NCBI GenBank assembly: GCA_965224765.1
Contig: CBDDAC010000025.1
Location: 1 to 64,000, forward strand
DNA: 64,000 bases
Direction: 5' to 3'
Source of the DNA: CAZDBA01 sp965224765
GTDB taxonomy: Bacteria > Planctomycetota > Planctomycetia > Pirellulales > Pirellulaceae
The notes beneath the pieces are model-generated. The model did no database searches. It worked only from the letters and a program-made list of their open reading frames with translations, and was not told where the DNA came from. Position 1 is the first letter of the stretch, and every line of letters starts with the position of its first letter. A program made the position numbers and the translations under genes. Below, piece after piece: positions 45,029-53,765 of the stretch.

Positions 45029-46504
45029 ATGGATATCGAAATAAAATCAAATGAAGCGCCTGGCGAAAAACAACCAATTCAACCGCCGGCCGATTTCACG
45101 TCTCGTGGATCCAAAACGAAGTTGTTGGTTCTCGTTGGTACGCTGATGTTTGTCCTGGTGATGATGAATGAGGCTCGGAAACCCGAAAATTGGCAATGGA
45201 TGGGGTTTGATAAACAGGGTAAGCAACTGAAACAGGAGGAGCAGAAAAAGTTCATCATCAAAGAATCGCAGTACGAACCACGCGAAACGAGCGATTCCGA
45301 AAAGTCGCCTGAGGACTCAAAAAATAACGAGAATTCAGAATCTCAACTCGACACTGAGGTAAATTCGGATGGCGTGATCGAACCTCCAATCAATGCTACG
45401 AACGATGATCGAGTTTCAATCGCCGAGCCAGAATTTTGGAAATTGCTTTACCGCCAGCTGGACCTTTCCGATCAACGGGCTCTTTTTTCCAGCCTGAGAG
45501 GATTGAGGGCGCGAAGTTTTCGCAATGAAAATGACGTCAAAAAAAGTCGTTTCGTTTTGCAAATGGATGACCTGGTCAAAGGTCATTTGACCGAATTGCT
45601 GAATGATCTATCACTCATCGACACAGGCAATCCAAAACGCTCGGTTTTGAATACAAGAATTCGAGGGTTGCAGACGCAGTGGCAGCAGCACTTGCTACCG
45701 GTCCTTTCTGGTGAGCCCATTACCGATGAATCGCAGCGGCAAACGGTGCATGCCCTGCAGGCTGTTTTGGATGAAGCAGCTTACGCGGCCGTCAAAGATA
45801 AATCGGCGCCGACCTGGGCAAGCGATGATCCCGCTTGGTTGAGAACTTGGGAGCGTGTATTTGTTGATTCAAAGGATTGGCAGGCTGATGAGGTGAAGCC
45901 GATTCAACTCAAAGCGGAGCCGGATTTTTACCGCGGAAAACCTGTTGCGATACGTGGTGAGTTGCGTGGCATCGAAGTGCTTCCGACCAAAAATAACCCC
46001 ATGGGAGTTGAGCGATATTATTCGTTGTGGATTCGCCCCGATGTGTCGGCAGTTCATCCCTTCAATGTCTATGTTGCTGAACTTCCCGAAGGGTTGGAGC
46101 TTTCAGAGACGCGTTTTACCCCTTTCAATGGTCGGCAAGTCTCCTTGATTGGCGCATTTTTTAAAGTGCGGACTTACGAGGATGCGGGGGGAACCATCTC
46201 TGAAGCCCCGCTCATTTTTTCTAAGTCGTTTGAAATTCTAGAAGCGGATCAGGGAGAAAGCACGCAACTTCCTGTACGTGGAGATTGGAAGCCTTCGCAA
46301 GGCATGTTAATTGGTTTTTTTGTCGGGATGCCTTTGTTGGCTTTTGCCATTGCGTTCATCGTTTATCGGGGAACGATGTCTCGGAGAATTCTAGCTGGCG
46401 CGGCCATGTCGTCCAAAATAAATCAGACACTCGAAGAACTTGAAGACAATCCTCACGTGGAAACCGTTCAAGAAAAATTGATGAAGATGGAAAGCCAAGG
46501 GTAG
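45029..46504 (+). CDS. Membrane-anchored protein with OB-like domain, pair member 1
   Basis: 491 residues with no cleaved signal: an N-terminal helix at about 31-48 (LLVLVGTLMFVLVMM), a Ser/Glu/Asn-rich linker (about 85-130), a helical part, a beta domain at about 300-405 (RGKPVAIRGELRGIEVLPTK, FTPFNGRQVSLIGAFFKVRT), then a second helix at about 425-446 and a charged cytoplasmic tail. The beta domain resembles the one in the next gene. The gene is divergent from the TPR cluster across 188 bases and 5 bases before its partner. Function unknown. Confidence 0.7.
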   Translation: MDIEIKSNEAPGEKQPIQPPADFTSRGSKTKLLVLVGTLMFVLVMMNEARKPENWQWMGFDKQGKQLKQEEQKKFIIKESQYEPRETSDSEKSPEDSKNNENSESQLDTEVNSDGVIEPPINATNDDRVSIAEPEFWKLLYRQLDLSDQRALFSSLRGLRARSFRNENDVKKSRFVLQMDDLVKGHLTELLNDLSLIDTGNPKRSVLNTRIRGLQTQWQQHLLPVLSGEPITDESQRQTVHALQAVLDEAAYAAVKDKSAPTWASDDPAWLRTWERVFVDSKDWQADEVKPIQLKAEPDFYRGKPVAIRGELRGIEVLPTKNNPMGVERYYSLWIRPDVSAVHPFNVYVAELPEGLELSETRFTPFNGRQVSLIGAFFKVRTYEDAGGTISEAPLIFSKSFEILEADQGESTQLPVRGDWKPSQGMLIGFFVGMPLLAFAIAFIVYRGTMSRRILAGAAMSSKINQTLEELEDNPHVETVQEKLMKMESQG

Positions 46505-46509
46505 CTGCA

Positions 46510-47862
46510 ATGATGTTTCGACGGTGGCATGGATTCTGTGTTTGGTTGTTGATTACGCTGGCGGTGAGTCAAGGATTGTCCCAAGAGGAGACGCCTGCTT
46601 CACTTTCAGGATTTGAATCGAACGAGCTGTACCAGGTTGAAGATGGGGTGCCACTTTATCCCGATGACATCATGTTGCGAAAGTTGGTTTTTCGAAGTCG
46701 ATCCGTTTCGCGATCTTCATTTGATCGATTCGTTCAGTTTTCTTCGGAAGTCGAGGACCATGATCTGCTAGAAGCCCCACAGAAGAATCGCTTTTGGGTG
46801 TTTCACCGCACAGCGATCGTGCATCGAATTGCTCGACAGAAATTGCCAGAGGAACTAGCAACCGAAGAATTTAGCGAGTATTGGCTGCTAATTGCCACTC
46901 ATGAGCAGCAGACGATCGCAATCATCAGCCGAACGATCCCGACAAGTTGGCGCAAACTAGAAAGGCTGGAGGAGCCAATTGAAATGACGGGCTTTTTTTT
47001 CGGTTTGAAGAAAATGCCAAGGTTCGTTGAGTCGGGGGAAAGTGTTCCGCTTTTCGTTTGCAATCGGGTTGGCTGGTTTCCCGATCGTGAGATGGAAGAT
47101 TTGAATATCGGACCAAGTCAGCTGTATCTCGCCTCAGAAGGTGTTGACTTAAGCTTCCTAGGCATGTTGAAGGCGAACCAGAAACGGAGGATGCTCACCG
47201 AAGAAGGGGACTATTTTTATCAAATGATTTCGGCGGCCATTCGAACTCAAAAAGATCCGCGAAAGGTAGAGACACTGTCTTCGGTGGGCTTTTTGGAGTT
47301 GATTCAGGATCCAAACAAGCACTTGGGGAGTGTTGTTGAAATTGAAGGAACAGTCCGGCGAATCGTGGCGGTGCCGATTACCTCAGAAGTTCGCCGACAA
47401 GAACTAGGGATCGATCAGTTCTACGAAATGGATATGTATGTTCCGCTCAATGATGTCGCAACGATTCACGCGACAGACAAAAACGGAAAGGAAGTTGTTT
47501 ATAAGGACCGTTTTCCTGTGACGGTCCATATGGCCACGCTTCCCGAGGCTGTTGGCGAGTATTCAAACCATCGAGTTCGCGTCAAAGGGTTCTTTTACCG
47601 ATTGTGGAGTTATCAATCGGAGTTTTCCAAAAGGACGAATCAGGGAGCACAGCCCAGTCCACTGTTGATTGGATTTGAGCCACAGATTCTACGTGCATCT
47701 ACGAAGCAGCTGGATATGATTTTAACCGTTGGTGGAATCGCATTTGTCGTTGGCCTGTTTGGCTTGATCTGGTTCTTGCGCCTTAGCGACCGAAGATCGA
47801 CCAACCCGTTGAGCAAGGCCGAAGAGTTACCCGACAAGATCGACGTTCCAGCAAGTTCTTAA
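46510..47862 (+). CDS. Secreted, membrane-tethered protein with OB-like domains, pair member 2
   Basis: 450 residues: signal peptide (FCVWLLITLAVSQGLSQ), one beta region around IEMTGFFFGLKKMPRF with VPLFVCNRVGWFP (about 155-195), a second at about 270-396 (SVVEIEGTVRRIVAVPITSE, EYSNHRVRVKGFFYRLWSYQ), and a C-terminal helix at about 403-423. Both beta regions share the pattern 'x-V-x-I/M-x-G-x-h-x' seen in pair member 1, so the two proteins carry the same OB-like module. They probably form one complex at the membrane. No family name can be given. Confidence 0.7.
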   Translation: MMFRRWHGFCVWLLITLAVSQGLSQEETPASLSGFESNELYQVEDGVPLYPDDIMLRKLVFRSRSVSRSSFDRFVQFSSEVEDHDLLEAPQKNRFWVFHRTAIVHRIARQKLPEELATEEFSEYWLLIATHEQQTIAIISRTIPTSWRKLERLEEPIEMTGFFFGLKKMPRFVESGESVPLFVCNRVGWFPDREMEDLNIGPSQLYLASEGVDLSFLGMLKANQKRRMLTEEGDYFYQMISAAIRTQKDPRKVETLSSVGFLELIQDPNKHLGSVVEIEGTVRRIVAVPITSEVRRQELGIDQFYEMDMYVPLNDVATIHATDKNGKEVVYKDRFPVTVHMATLPEAVGEYSNHRVRVKGFFYRLWSYQSEFSKRTNQGAQPSPLLIGFEPQILRASTKQLDMILTVGGIAFVVGLFGLIWFLRLSDRRSTNPLSKAEELPDKIDVPASS

Positions 47863-47918
47863 TTGGCTGACTGCATGGCGGTGGACAGAAGGGAAAGTGA
47901 GATAGTGAATGCCGATCG

Positions 47919-47943
47919 GTTTCGGTGGGAACCTCTACCTCCC
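47919..47943 (+). repeat. Dispersed hairpin repeat family, diverged copy 8
   Basis: GTTTCGGTGGGAACCTCTAC then CTCCC; three bases differ from the consensus but the core layout is kept. Confidence 0.6.
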
Positions 47944-47945
47944 GT

Positions 47946-48239
47946 TTAGGAACCTAATCTTCGACGCGAACGCATTTGCCAAAGATTGAGTTGATCCCAA
48001 TCCACCCATTGATTCCGCCTCGGTTGTTTCCAATCTGAAATCAGGTTCCCTGAATTTCTTTGATCAGGTGAAGGTATTGATAGGAACGACTGCTTGATCC
48101 AGGTCATTTTGTTCCAAGAAAAGGGCTCTGTGAATTTCCCGGCCTTTAACGTTGGTCTGGCAATTTCGTCTCGATAAGCTTGGTAAACGACGATACTCTG
48201 CTGATCAAAGTTGGCGCGAATTTGATGGTATTGTCGCAT
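47946..48239 (-). pseudogene. DUF4291 gene fragment, 3'-truncated
   Basis: From ATG 48239 the frame reads MRQYHQIRANFDQQSIVVYQ, AYRDEIARPTLKAGKF and PFSWNKMTWIKQSFL, which are the N-terminal motifs of the DUF4291 family (typical IRA-x-YD-x-x-x-I-x-VYQAY and MTWIKPSFLWMMYRSGW). After SFL the similarity ends abruptly and unrelated sequence runs to a stop at 47946. Members are about 200 residues, so more than half of the domain is missing. The break lies close to a dispersed repeat copy, which may have taken part in the loss. Confidence 0.65.
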
Positions 48240-48432
48240 GGAATTACGGTTTTGACTCAGGATTGTTGCAAGCTCGGACACGTTTTTGGTGTAAATGGTC
48301 ACCCCTAACTCTATGTCACTCGCCAACCTGTTGGTATCTCGATCGCAACGTCGTTTGCAAGTTGAGTCGGACCTCAGCGGTTGATAAAGTAACAGATCAA
48401 CTCTTTTAAAAAATCAATCTTGGGAACCATCC

Positions 48433-50298
48433 ATGCGAATCGGAAGTACTTTCCACATCCTCAAGTCAACTGTCACGCTGGCTTTGACTTTAATCGTGTC
48501 CATCACAAGTTCGGGTTATTGCCAAGACGAACAAGAGACCGAGAAAACTGTTCCCGTTTTTGAAGACGGGCAAGCTCAGATTGTTCGTGGCTTTCGAAGC
48601 AAAAAAGATTGGATTAATCATGATCTTTGGGTTGAAACGCAGTTCGATTCAGATGGCGATGGCGTGATGGATCGAATGCACGTAAGTGTGACTCGCCCCA
48701 AGCAAACCGATACCGAAGGGTTGAAGCTTCCGGTCGTCTATGTAACCAGCCCTTATTTTGCCGGGATTGGTTCCACCTCTGATGACGTGATGTGGAATCC
48801 TAGGCATGAGCTCGGGGAAGTTCCGCCTGAGCGAGGAACACCAACCGGAATCAAGCAGCAATCGTTGCGGCCTGTGATTTCTCAGTCCCATTTGCGTGAT
48901 TGGGTGCCTCGCGGCTACGCGGTCGTTCATTCCTGTTCACCTGGGACAGGGTTGTCTGACGGTTGCCCAACGGTGGGTGGCGAGAACGAATCTTTGGCGC
49001 CTAAGGCCGTTATCGATTGGTTGTGTGGACGCGCAAAAGGTTTTACATCTCGCGATGGTGACGAAACCGTCGAGGCGAGCTGGTGCACGGGTAAGGTGGG
49101 GATGACCGGAACTTCCTACAACGGAACGTTGCCTTTGGCCGCCGCCACAACGGGGGTTGAAGGACTCGAAGCAATCATTCCGATCGCCCCCAATACCTCT
49201 TACTATCACTACTATCGCAGCAACGGTTTGGTCCGCCACCCAGGTGGATATATGGGCGAAGACATTGATGTGCTTTATGACTTTATCCACAGTGGCGACC
49301 AAGATGATCGAGAGTATTGTGACTCAAATATCAGGAACGGTTTGTTTGCTGAGAAAATGGATCGTGTCACGGGTGACTACAACGATTTTTGGGCAGATCG
49401 AGACTACTTGAACAAGATGGAGAACATGAAGGCGGCGCTGCTGATGTCGCACGGCTTCAATGATTGGAACGTGATGCCCGAGCACAGCAATCGAATCTAT
49501 CAGGCTGCCAAGAAAAAGGGTTTGCCGTGTCAGGTATATTACCATCAAGGTGGACATGGTGGTCCGCCGCCCATGGAGATGATGAACAAGTGGTTCACTC
49601 GCTATTTGCACGGTGTTGAGAATGGTGTTGAAGACGATCCAAGAGCGTTTATTGTTCGAGAAAACGACAGTAATCAAGAGCCAACTGCCTACGGGGACTA
49701 TCCCAATCCCGAAGCCGAAGACGTGACATTCTTCTTTGGTGCCGGGGGCCAATCGCATGGACAACTTTCCATGGAAAAAGCAGAAGAACAGGGCACTGAG
49801 AAGGTCGTCGATGACGTTCAATTTAGTCCAGGCAAATTGGCTGCGATGGCTGAATCTGAAAATCGCCTTTTGTATGTTTCGCCGATTTTGAAAGAAGATC
49901 TTCATCTTTCTGGACTTACGCGAATCAAACTTAAACTTGCCTGTGACAAGCCTGCATGTAATTTGTCCGTTTGGATTGTGTCGCTACCTTGGACGGAAGG
50001 CAGTAGTGTCAACTCAAATATCATTACAAGAGGTTGGGCGGATCCTCAAAACCGAGACTCGTTGACCGAGAGCAAGCCTTTGGTTGCCGGTGAGTTCGTT
50101 GAGGTTTCTTTTGACCTTCAGCCAGATGATCAGGTGATTCCTGCCGGCCAGCAAATTGGAGTGATGGTGTTCAGTAGTGATCGGGACTTTACGCTGTGGC
50201 CCGACGCTGGTACGGAGCTTACCGTTGATCTGGATGGTTCATCAATTACGATGCCCGTTGTCGGTGGAGCGGAAGCCTTTATAGCGGCGACCCAATAG
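48433..50298 (+). CDS. Secreted X-Pro dipeptidyl-peptidase-like hydrolase (S15/CocE family)
   Basis: 621 residues with a signal peptide (VTLALTLIVSITSSGYC). The alpha/beta-hydrolase core has LKLPVVYVTSPYFAGIG, GYAVVHSCSPGTGLSDG, KVGMTGTSYNGTLPLAAA with the nucleophile Ser in GTSYNG, LLMSHGFNDWNVMPEHS with the acid, and HQGGHGGPP with a likely catalytic His. A C-terminal jelly-roll domain (FSPGKLAAMAESENRLLYVS onward) is as in X-Pro dipeptidyl-peptidases and cocaine-esterase relatives. It probably acts on peptides or acyl esters outside the cytoplasm. A single-gene unit flanked by repeat-bearing spacers. Confidence 0.88.
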   Translation: MRIGSTFHILKSTVTLALTLIVSITSSGYCQDEQETEKTVPVFEDGQAQIVRGFRSKKDWINHDLWVETQFDSDGDGVMDRMHVSVTRPKQTDTEGLKLPVVYVTSPYFAGIGSTSDDVMWNPRHELGEVPPERGTPTGIKQQSLRPVISQSHLRDWVPRGYAVVHSCSPGTGLSDGCPTVGGENESLAPKAVIDWLCGRAKGFTSRDGDETVEASWCTGKVGMTGTSYNGTLPLAAATTGVEGLEAIIPIAPNTSYYHYYRSNGLVRHPGGYMGEDIDVLYDFIHSGDQDDREYCDSNIRNGLFAEKMDRVTGDYNDFWADRDYLNKMENMKAALLMSHGFNDWNVMPEHSNRIYQAAKKKGLPCQVYYHQGGHGGPPPMEMMNKWFTRYLHGVENGVEDDPRAFIVRENDSNQEPTAYGDYPNPEAEDVTFFFGAGGQSHGQLSMEKAEEQGTEKVVDDVQFSPGKLAAMAESENRLLYVSPILKEDLHLSGLTRIKLKLACDKPACNLSVWIVSLPWTEGSSVNSNIITRGWADPQNRDSLTESKPLVAGEFVEVSFDLQPDDQVIPAGQQIGVMVFSSDRDFTLWPDAGTELTVDLDGSSITMPVVGGAEAFIAATQ

Positions 50299-50331
50299 CA
50301 TCCGGTTCGCGGTCCTTAGAGGGTGCCATGG

Positions 50332-50408
50332 CCACGTTTGGGAGGAACAAGAATTGTTTCGGCAGGAGCCTCAACCTCCCGTAAAAGGCAAAACCTCGAC
50401 GACGGGTG
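50332..50408 (+). repeat. Intergenic module A, copy 1 (contains dispersed repeat copy 9 at 50356-50380)
   Basis: CCACGTTTGGGAGGAACAAG, then the dispersed hairpin element, then CGTAAAAGGCAAAACCTCGA to GACGGGTG. A second copy is at 54687-54768. Confidence 0.75.
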
Positions 50409-50471
50409 CCATGCTCCTCGCTTGCGTGGGCATGTGGTTTTCTGCCAACAGCGTAGTTCCTAGGCCTGTTT

Positions 50472-50546
50472 TCGATTGGCGGGCCGAGAACATCAGCTAC
50501 CCCGGTTTTCTTAGCCTTGTTACCCGTCAATTCAAAACGGTCCGGT
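50472..50546 (+). repeat. Intergenic module B, copy 1
   Basis: TGGCGGGCCGAGAACATCAG...TTTTCTTAGCCTTGTTAC...CAATTCAAAAC. Closely matched at 54595-54670 but on the other side of module A there. Confidence 0.75.
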
Positions 50547-50552
50547 TAGCCA

Positions 50553-51491
50553 CTAGACCAGGTTAAAGACCTGATCCATGTTGGCCGAAACTTCTTTGAG
50601 TCGGTTGAGGTCACCGCCGCCTACTTCAGCAGCAGCCCATCCGTAGTAGTTAATCTCAACAAGGGCCTTTCGAACATCTGCCCAGTCAACATCTCCTTTG
50701 CCGATGTGTGCCCATTTTTGCTGGGCGCGGTTGTAGCCCTTCAGGTCAAGTTTCACGACTCGCTTGTCGAGAGTACGGATCCAATCACCCATGCTTCCGT
50801 ATTTCCAGTGGTTGCCAATGTCGAACTGCATCCCTACCCAAGGCGAGTGGAACTGGTCAACGTATTTGACAAAGTCGTCTGCTGTCTGAGTGTGATCGCC
50901 AGCATGGTCATATAGGAAATGGTTCCAGACGTTTTCGATGACGATATGAATGCCGTATCGTGCCGCAGTTGGCACTGCTTGAGCAATGTTTTCAAATGAT
51001 CGGTCCCAGACCTCTTCCATGGTTCCGTCGTTGCCATGACCGACTACTAAGAGAACGGAGTTTCCTCCGACCGCATGTGTATCGCGAATTGCATTATTCA
51101 GATGTTGCAGGGCGGTCTTGCGTTCTTCCGCTTTGGCGCTGGAGTGTCGTGTTTGCCAGTGAGTTGAGCATACGGTTCCGTCGACCGGTAGTCCCGTTTC
51201 TGCAATGGCTGCCTTGGTGATATCGACGTCCATGCCCGGCGAGTCCATTTCGATTCCGGCGAAACCGGCTTCCTTAGCCGCGTTGAACTTGTCGATGAGC
51301 GTGCCCTCAATATTGACCATGCCAATTTTGAGGGTCTTGAAAATTCGATCCTTCAACGATGGCTCGTCCTCCTGGTGTGGCAGCGGAGTCGTAAGCGGCG
51401 ATCCCATCGCTCGTCCACCGACTAATGTTGCGGTTCCAACAACAGCCGTCGATTTGATGAAGTTGCGTCGAGAAAGTTTCGAATGTGGCAT
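50553..51491 (-). CDS. Tat-exported sugar phosphate isomerase/epimerase-like protein
   Basis: 312 residues with a twin-arginine signal (KLSRRNFIKSTAVVG). The TIM-barrel domain of the AP-endonuclease-2/xylose-isomerase type is visible: FAGIEMDSPGMDVD, VDGTVCSTHW, GGNSVLLVVGHGNDG, YGIHIVIENVWNHF, VGMQFDIGNHWKYG and VVKLDLKGYN, with metal ligands Glu, Asp, His and Glu near the strand ends. Export by Tat of such folded, metal-bearing proteins is common in planctomycetes. The reaction and substrate are unknown; a role in carbohydrate turnover is likely. Confidence 0.85.
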   Translation of the reverse strand: MPHSKLSRRNFIKSTAVVGTATLVGGRAMGSPLTTPLPHQEDEPSLKDRIFKTLKIGMVNIEGTLIDKFNAAKEAGFAGIEMDSPGMDVDITKAAIAETGLPVDGTVCSTHWQTRHSSAKAEERKTALQHLNNAIRDTHAVGGNSVLLVVGHGNDGTMEEVWDRSFENIAQAVPTAARYGIHIVIENVWNHFLYDHAGDHTQTADDFVKYVDQFHSPWVGMQFDIGNHWKYGSMGDWIRTLDKRVVKLDLKGYNRAQQKWAHIGKGDVDWADVRKALVEINYYGWAAAEVGGGDLNRLKEVSANMDQVFNLV

Positions 51492-51597
51492 GGTCTACTC
51501 GTTTGCGTTCATTGATAAAAAAGATTGATTAAAATCGATATCGAATCGCCAATATCGAAAATTACATTGGATCGCCATTTTCATTCATGGCATGAGG

Positions 51598-52182
51598 TTA
51601 GTTCACGATACGAATGGCTCGTACCTTTCCGTTTTGTTTCAGCTCGGTGTTGAATTCAAGTTCAACCTCCAATTTGACATTGTCATAGCCATTGAGTTTG
51701 GCCGTCGGTGTTGAAAGGTAACCCGACCCAGGATTCGTGATTTCTATTTCAATGACTTTACCATCTTTGGCAATTGCTTTAGCAACCGCTGGTGTATGTT
51801 TCCACAATTCGCCTGTTTGTGGGCGATATCGATAATAGTTCGATACTTCGTCCAGGCGTTCATTCGTGACGCCGTGCTTTTCCAGCGCATCCATCAGGAC
51901 TTTCTTATTGGCCTTTGCCTCAGAGCCAGAGGGGCCGCCCCCTTTGGCAGGCGTGACTCCACTGAATGCATCGCGGAACACCTGCGTTTCGACACCTAGT
52001 GCGGCAGCAATCAATTTGACTGGGCGACCGCCATCTCGCGAATCGGTTTGAAAGCCGCCGGCGAAAACCACATCCCCCTCATTGATTGATTGAGATGAGT
52101 TTGAACATCCGGCTGTTAGAAACGCCATCGCAACGACGGCAATCAAGCAGTTCCAATTCCTGGTAAATGTGAAGCGAAGCAT
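51598..52182 (-). CDS. Lipoprotein of unknown function
   Basis: The start is ATG 52182, giving a lipoprotein signal (MLRFTFTRNWNCLIAVVAMA, then FLTAGC with the lipid-acceptor Cys). In-frame codons further upstream would bury the signal. The mature part has a helical region with LGVETQVFRDAFSGVTPA and MDALEKHGVTNERLDEVSNY, then a beta region with IEIEITNPGSGYLSTPTAKL, the 'GSGY' repeat-like motif of beta-propeller or cell-surface sugar proteins, ending VRAIRIVN. 194 residues. Function unknown. Confidence 0.7.
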   Translation of the reverse strand: MLRFTFTRNWNCLIAVVAMAFLTAGCSNSSQSINEGDVVFAGGFQTDSRDGGRPVKLIAAALGVETQVFRDAFSGVTPAKGGGPSGSEAKANKKVLMDALEKHGVTNERLDEVSNYYRYRPQTGELWKHTPAVAKAIAKDGKVIEIEITNPGSGYLSTPTAKLNGYDNVKLEVELEFNTELKQNGKVRAIRIVN

Positions 52183-52277
52183 GTTTTTTGACCCCTGGCT
52201 AATTTTATCTATCGTAACAAAGTTTTCGAGTCGAAGTGATGAAACGCAGGGGACTTGCGAATCGGTATTTGAGATCA

Positions 52278-52313
52278 CAAAAAAAAGCGGCAGTCTCTTG
52301 AGACCGTCGCTTT
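52278..52313 (-). terminator. Rho-independent terminator of mdh
   Basis: On the minus strand AAAGCG-ACGGTCTC pairs with GAGACTG-CCGCTTT and is followed by a T run (52279-52286 as A on the plus strand). It lies just after the malate dehydrogenase stop. Confidence 0.85.
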
Positions 52314-52338
52314 GGAGTGTTTTCAATTCTAATGAGCG

Positions 52339-53322
52339 TTAGCTTGGCAAGAGTTCACTGACTGCGTCGCGCTCTTCGGCAAGTTCATTTGCGGTCGCGT
52401 TCATTCTTTCGCGACTAAAGTCGTCGACGTTGAGACCTTGAACGATTGAGTATTCGCCGTCAGCGCAGGTTACTGGGAACGAGTAAATCAAACCCTCAGG
52501 AATGCCGTAGCTGCCGTCACTCGGAATCGCCATGCTCACCCAGTCATCATTGCTGGTGCCCATGACCCAAGTGTGCATGTGATCAATCGCAGCGTTGGCT
52601 GCAGAGGCCGCACTGGATGCTCCGCGAGCTTCGATGATTGCTGCGCCCCGTTGTTGTACGGTAGGGATGAACGTGTCGCGGTACCATGATTCTTCGACCA
52701 TTTCAGATGCGGCTTTTCCGCCAACGGTCGTGTTGGAAATGTCGGGGAATTGAGTCGCAGAGTGGTTGCCCCAAATCGTCATTTTATTGACTTCGTTTGA
52801 GGCTGAGCCAGTTTGAGATGCCAATTGGCTAATCGCTCGATTGTGATCAAGGCGAGTCATGGCAGTAATGTTGCCGTGCTTGATTTCAGGAGCATTGGCC
52901 ATGGTGATCAGGGCGTTTGTATTGGCGGGATTTCCAACGACGAGAACTCGGCAATCTTTCTTGGCACTTCCGTTGATTGCGGCTCCCTGTGCAGAAAAGA
53001 TTTTTGAGTTGGCTTCGAGAAGGTCCTTGCGAAGCATCCCTTTCTTGCGTGGCATCGCGCCAACCAGCAAGGCAAATTCACTGTCCCCGAATCCGATATT
53101 TGCGTCGTCGGTCGCAACGATGTCGTGAAGTAATGGGAATGCGCAATCATTCAATTCCATCACAACGCCATTGAGAGCATTCATGGCAGGAGGAATTTCC
53201 AGCAATTGCAAAATGACGGGTTGGTCGGGCCCAAGCATATTGCCGGCAGCAATACGAAATAGAAGTCCGTAGCTAATCTGGCCGGCTGCACCTGTTACGG
53301 TAACGCGAACTGGAGCTTTCAT
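52339..53322 (-). CDS. mdh: Malate dehydrogenase
   Basis: 327 residues with an NAD-binding GAAGQIS motif (11-17), substrate Args in the mobile loop (MPRKKGMLRKD: Arg 92 and Arg 98), the NP-x-NTNA motif (131-137), and the Asp/His pair of TRLDHNR (Asp 159) and GNHSATQFPD (His 187). The length and the GAAGQI opening fit the longer, cytosolic/eukaryote-like MDH group. The enzyme interconverts malate and oxaloacetate in the citric acid cycle. A single-gene unit with its own terminator. Confidence 0.95.
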   Translation of the reverse strand: MKAPVRVTVTGAAGQISYGLLFRIAAGNMLGPDQPVILQLLEIPPAMNALNGVVMELNDCAFPLLHDIVATDDANIGFGDSEFALLVGAMPRKKGMLRKDLLEANSKIFSAQGAAINGSAKKDCRVLVVGNPANTNALITMANAPEIKHGNITAMTRLDHNRAISQLASQTGSASNEVNKMTIWGNHSATQFPDISNTTVGGKAASEMVEESWYRDTFIPTVQQRGAAIIEARGASSAASAANAAIDHMHTWVMGTSNDDWVSMAIPSDGSYGIPEGLIYSFPVTCADGEYSIVQGLNVDDFSRERMNATANELAEERDAVSELLPS

Positions 53323-53493
53323 CGAAAAATCCTAATTTGACAAAGTGTGTTTTATTGAGATTCTGACTTTCTTGATCAAGCCAGGAATTTGATTGGTCAA
53401 GCAAAAAAATATCGTGCAGTTGACGGGCAAACGCAAGAGGCAAACGGTGGATTCTTCGCAAAAGCACTTGTTTTTCACTTGGCGGGGAGTAAA

Positions 53494-53595
53494 GGGGTCG
53501 GGAGTCTTTTCTTTGTTTTGGAGACTGGAACATGTTGATTGTGCGGTCAGTTGATTCGACTTTCTCGCAATTGATCAGAAAAGACTCCCGACCCC
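53494..53595. repeat. Perfect 19-bp inverted repeat flanking a 64-base core
   Basis: GGGGTCGGGAGTCTTTTCT at 53494-53512 and its exact reverse complement at 53577-53595. The GGGTCGGGAGTC motif is one I associate with planctomycete repeats near REP-associated transposases (recalled, not checked). The core holds no gene. The surrounding 53323-53765 has no other feature. Confidence 0.7.
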
Positions 53596-53765
53596 ATTTG
53601 CCTTGCCTCGTGTTGGATGTTCGATTGCTAGCGGATTGCTTTGTTGATTCTGCAATCAATTAAGTTTCGAGTTTGTTTTGTGCCGTTGACTTCGTGTTGT
53701 ATCTGTTTTACAAAACGCGTCTTCGAAAAAGAACTGCTCCTGCTTATTCAGCGGTCGATATATTT

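Larger units (their letters stand above)
47863..48432. other. Intergenic region with a gene fragment and a repeat copy
   Basis: Holds a diverged dispersed-repeat copy (47919-47943) and a DUF4291 fragment on the minus strand; both are listed separately. No tRNA or terminator is seen. Confidence 0.5.
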
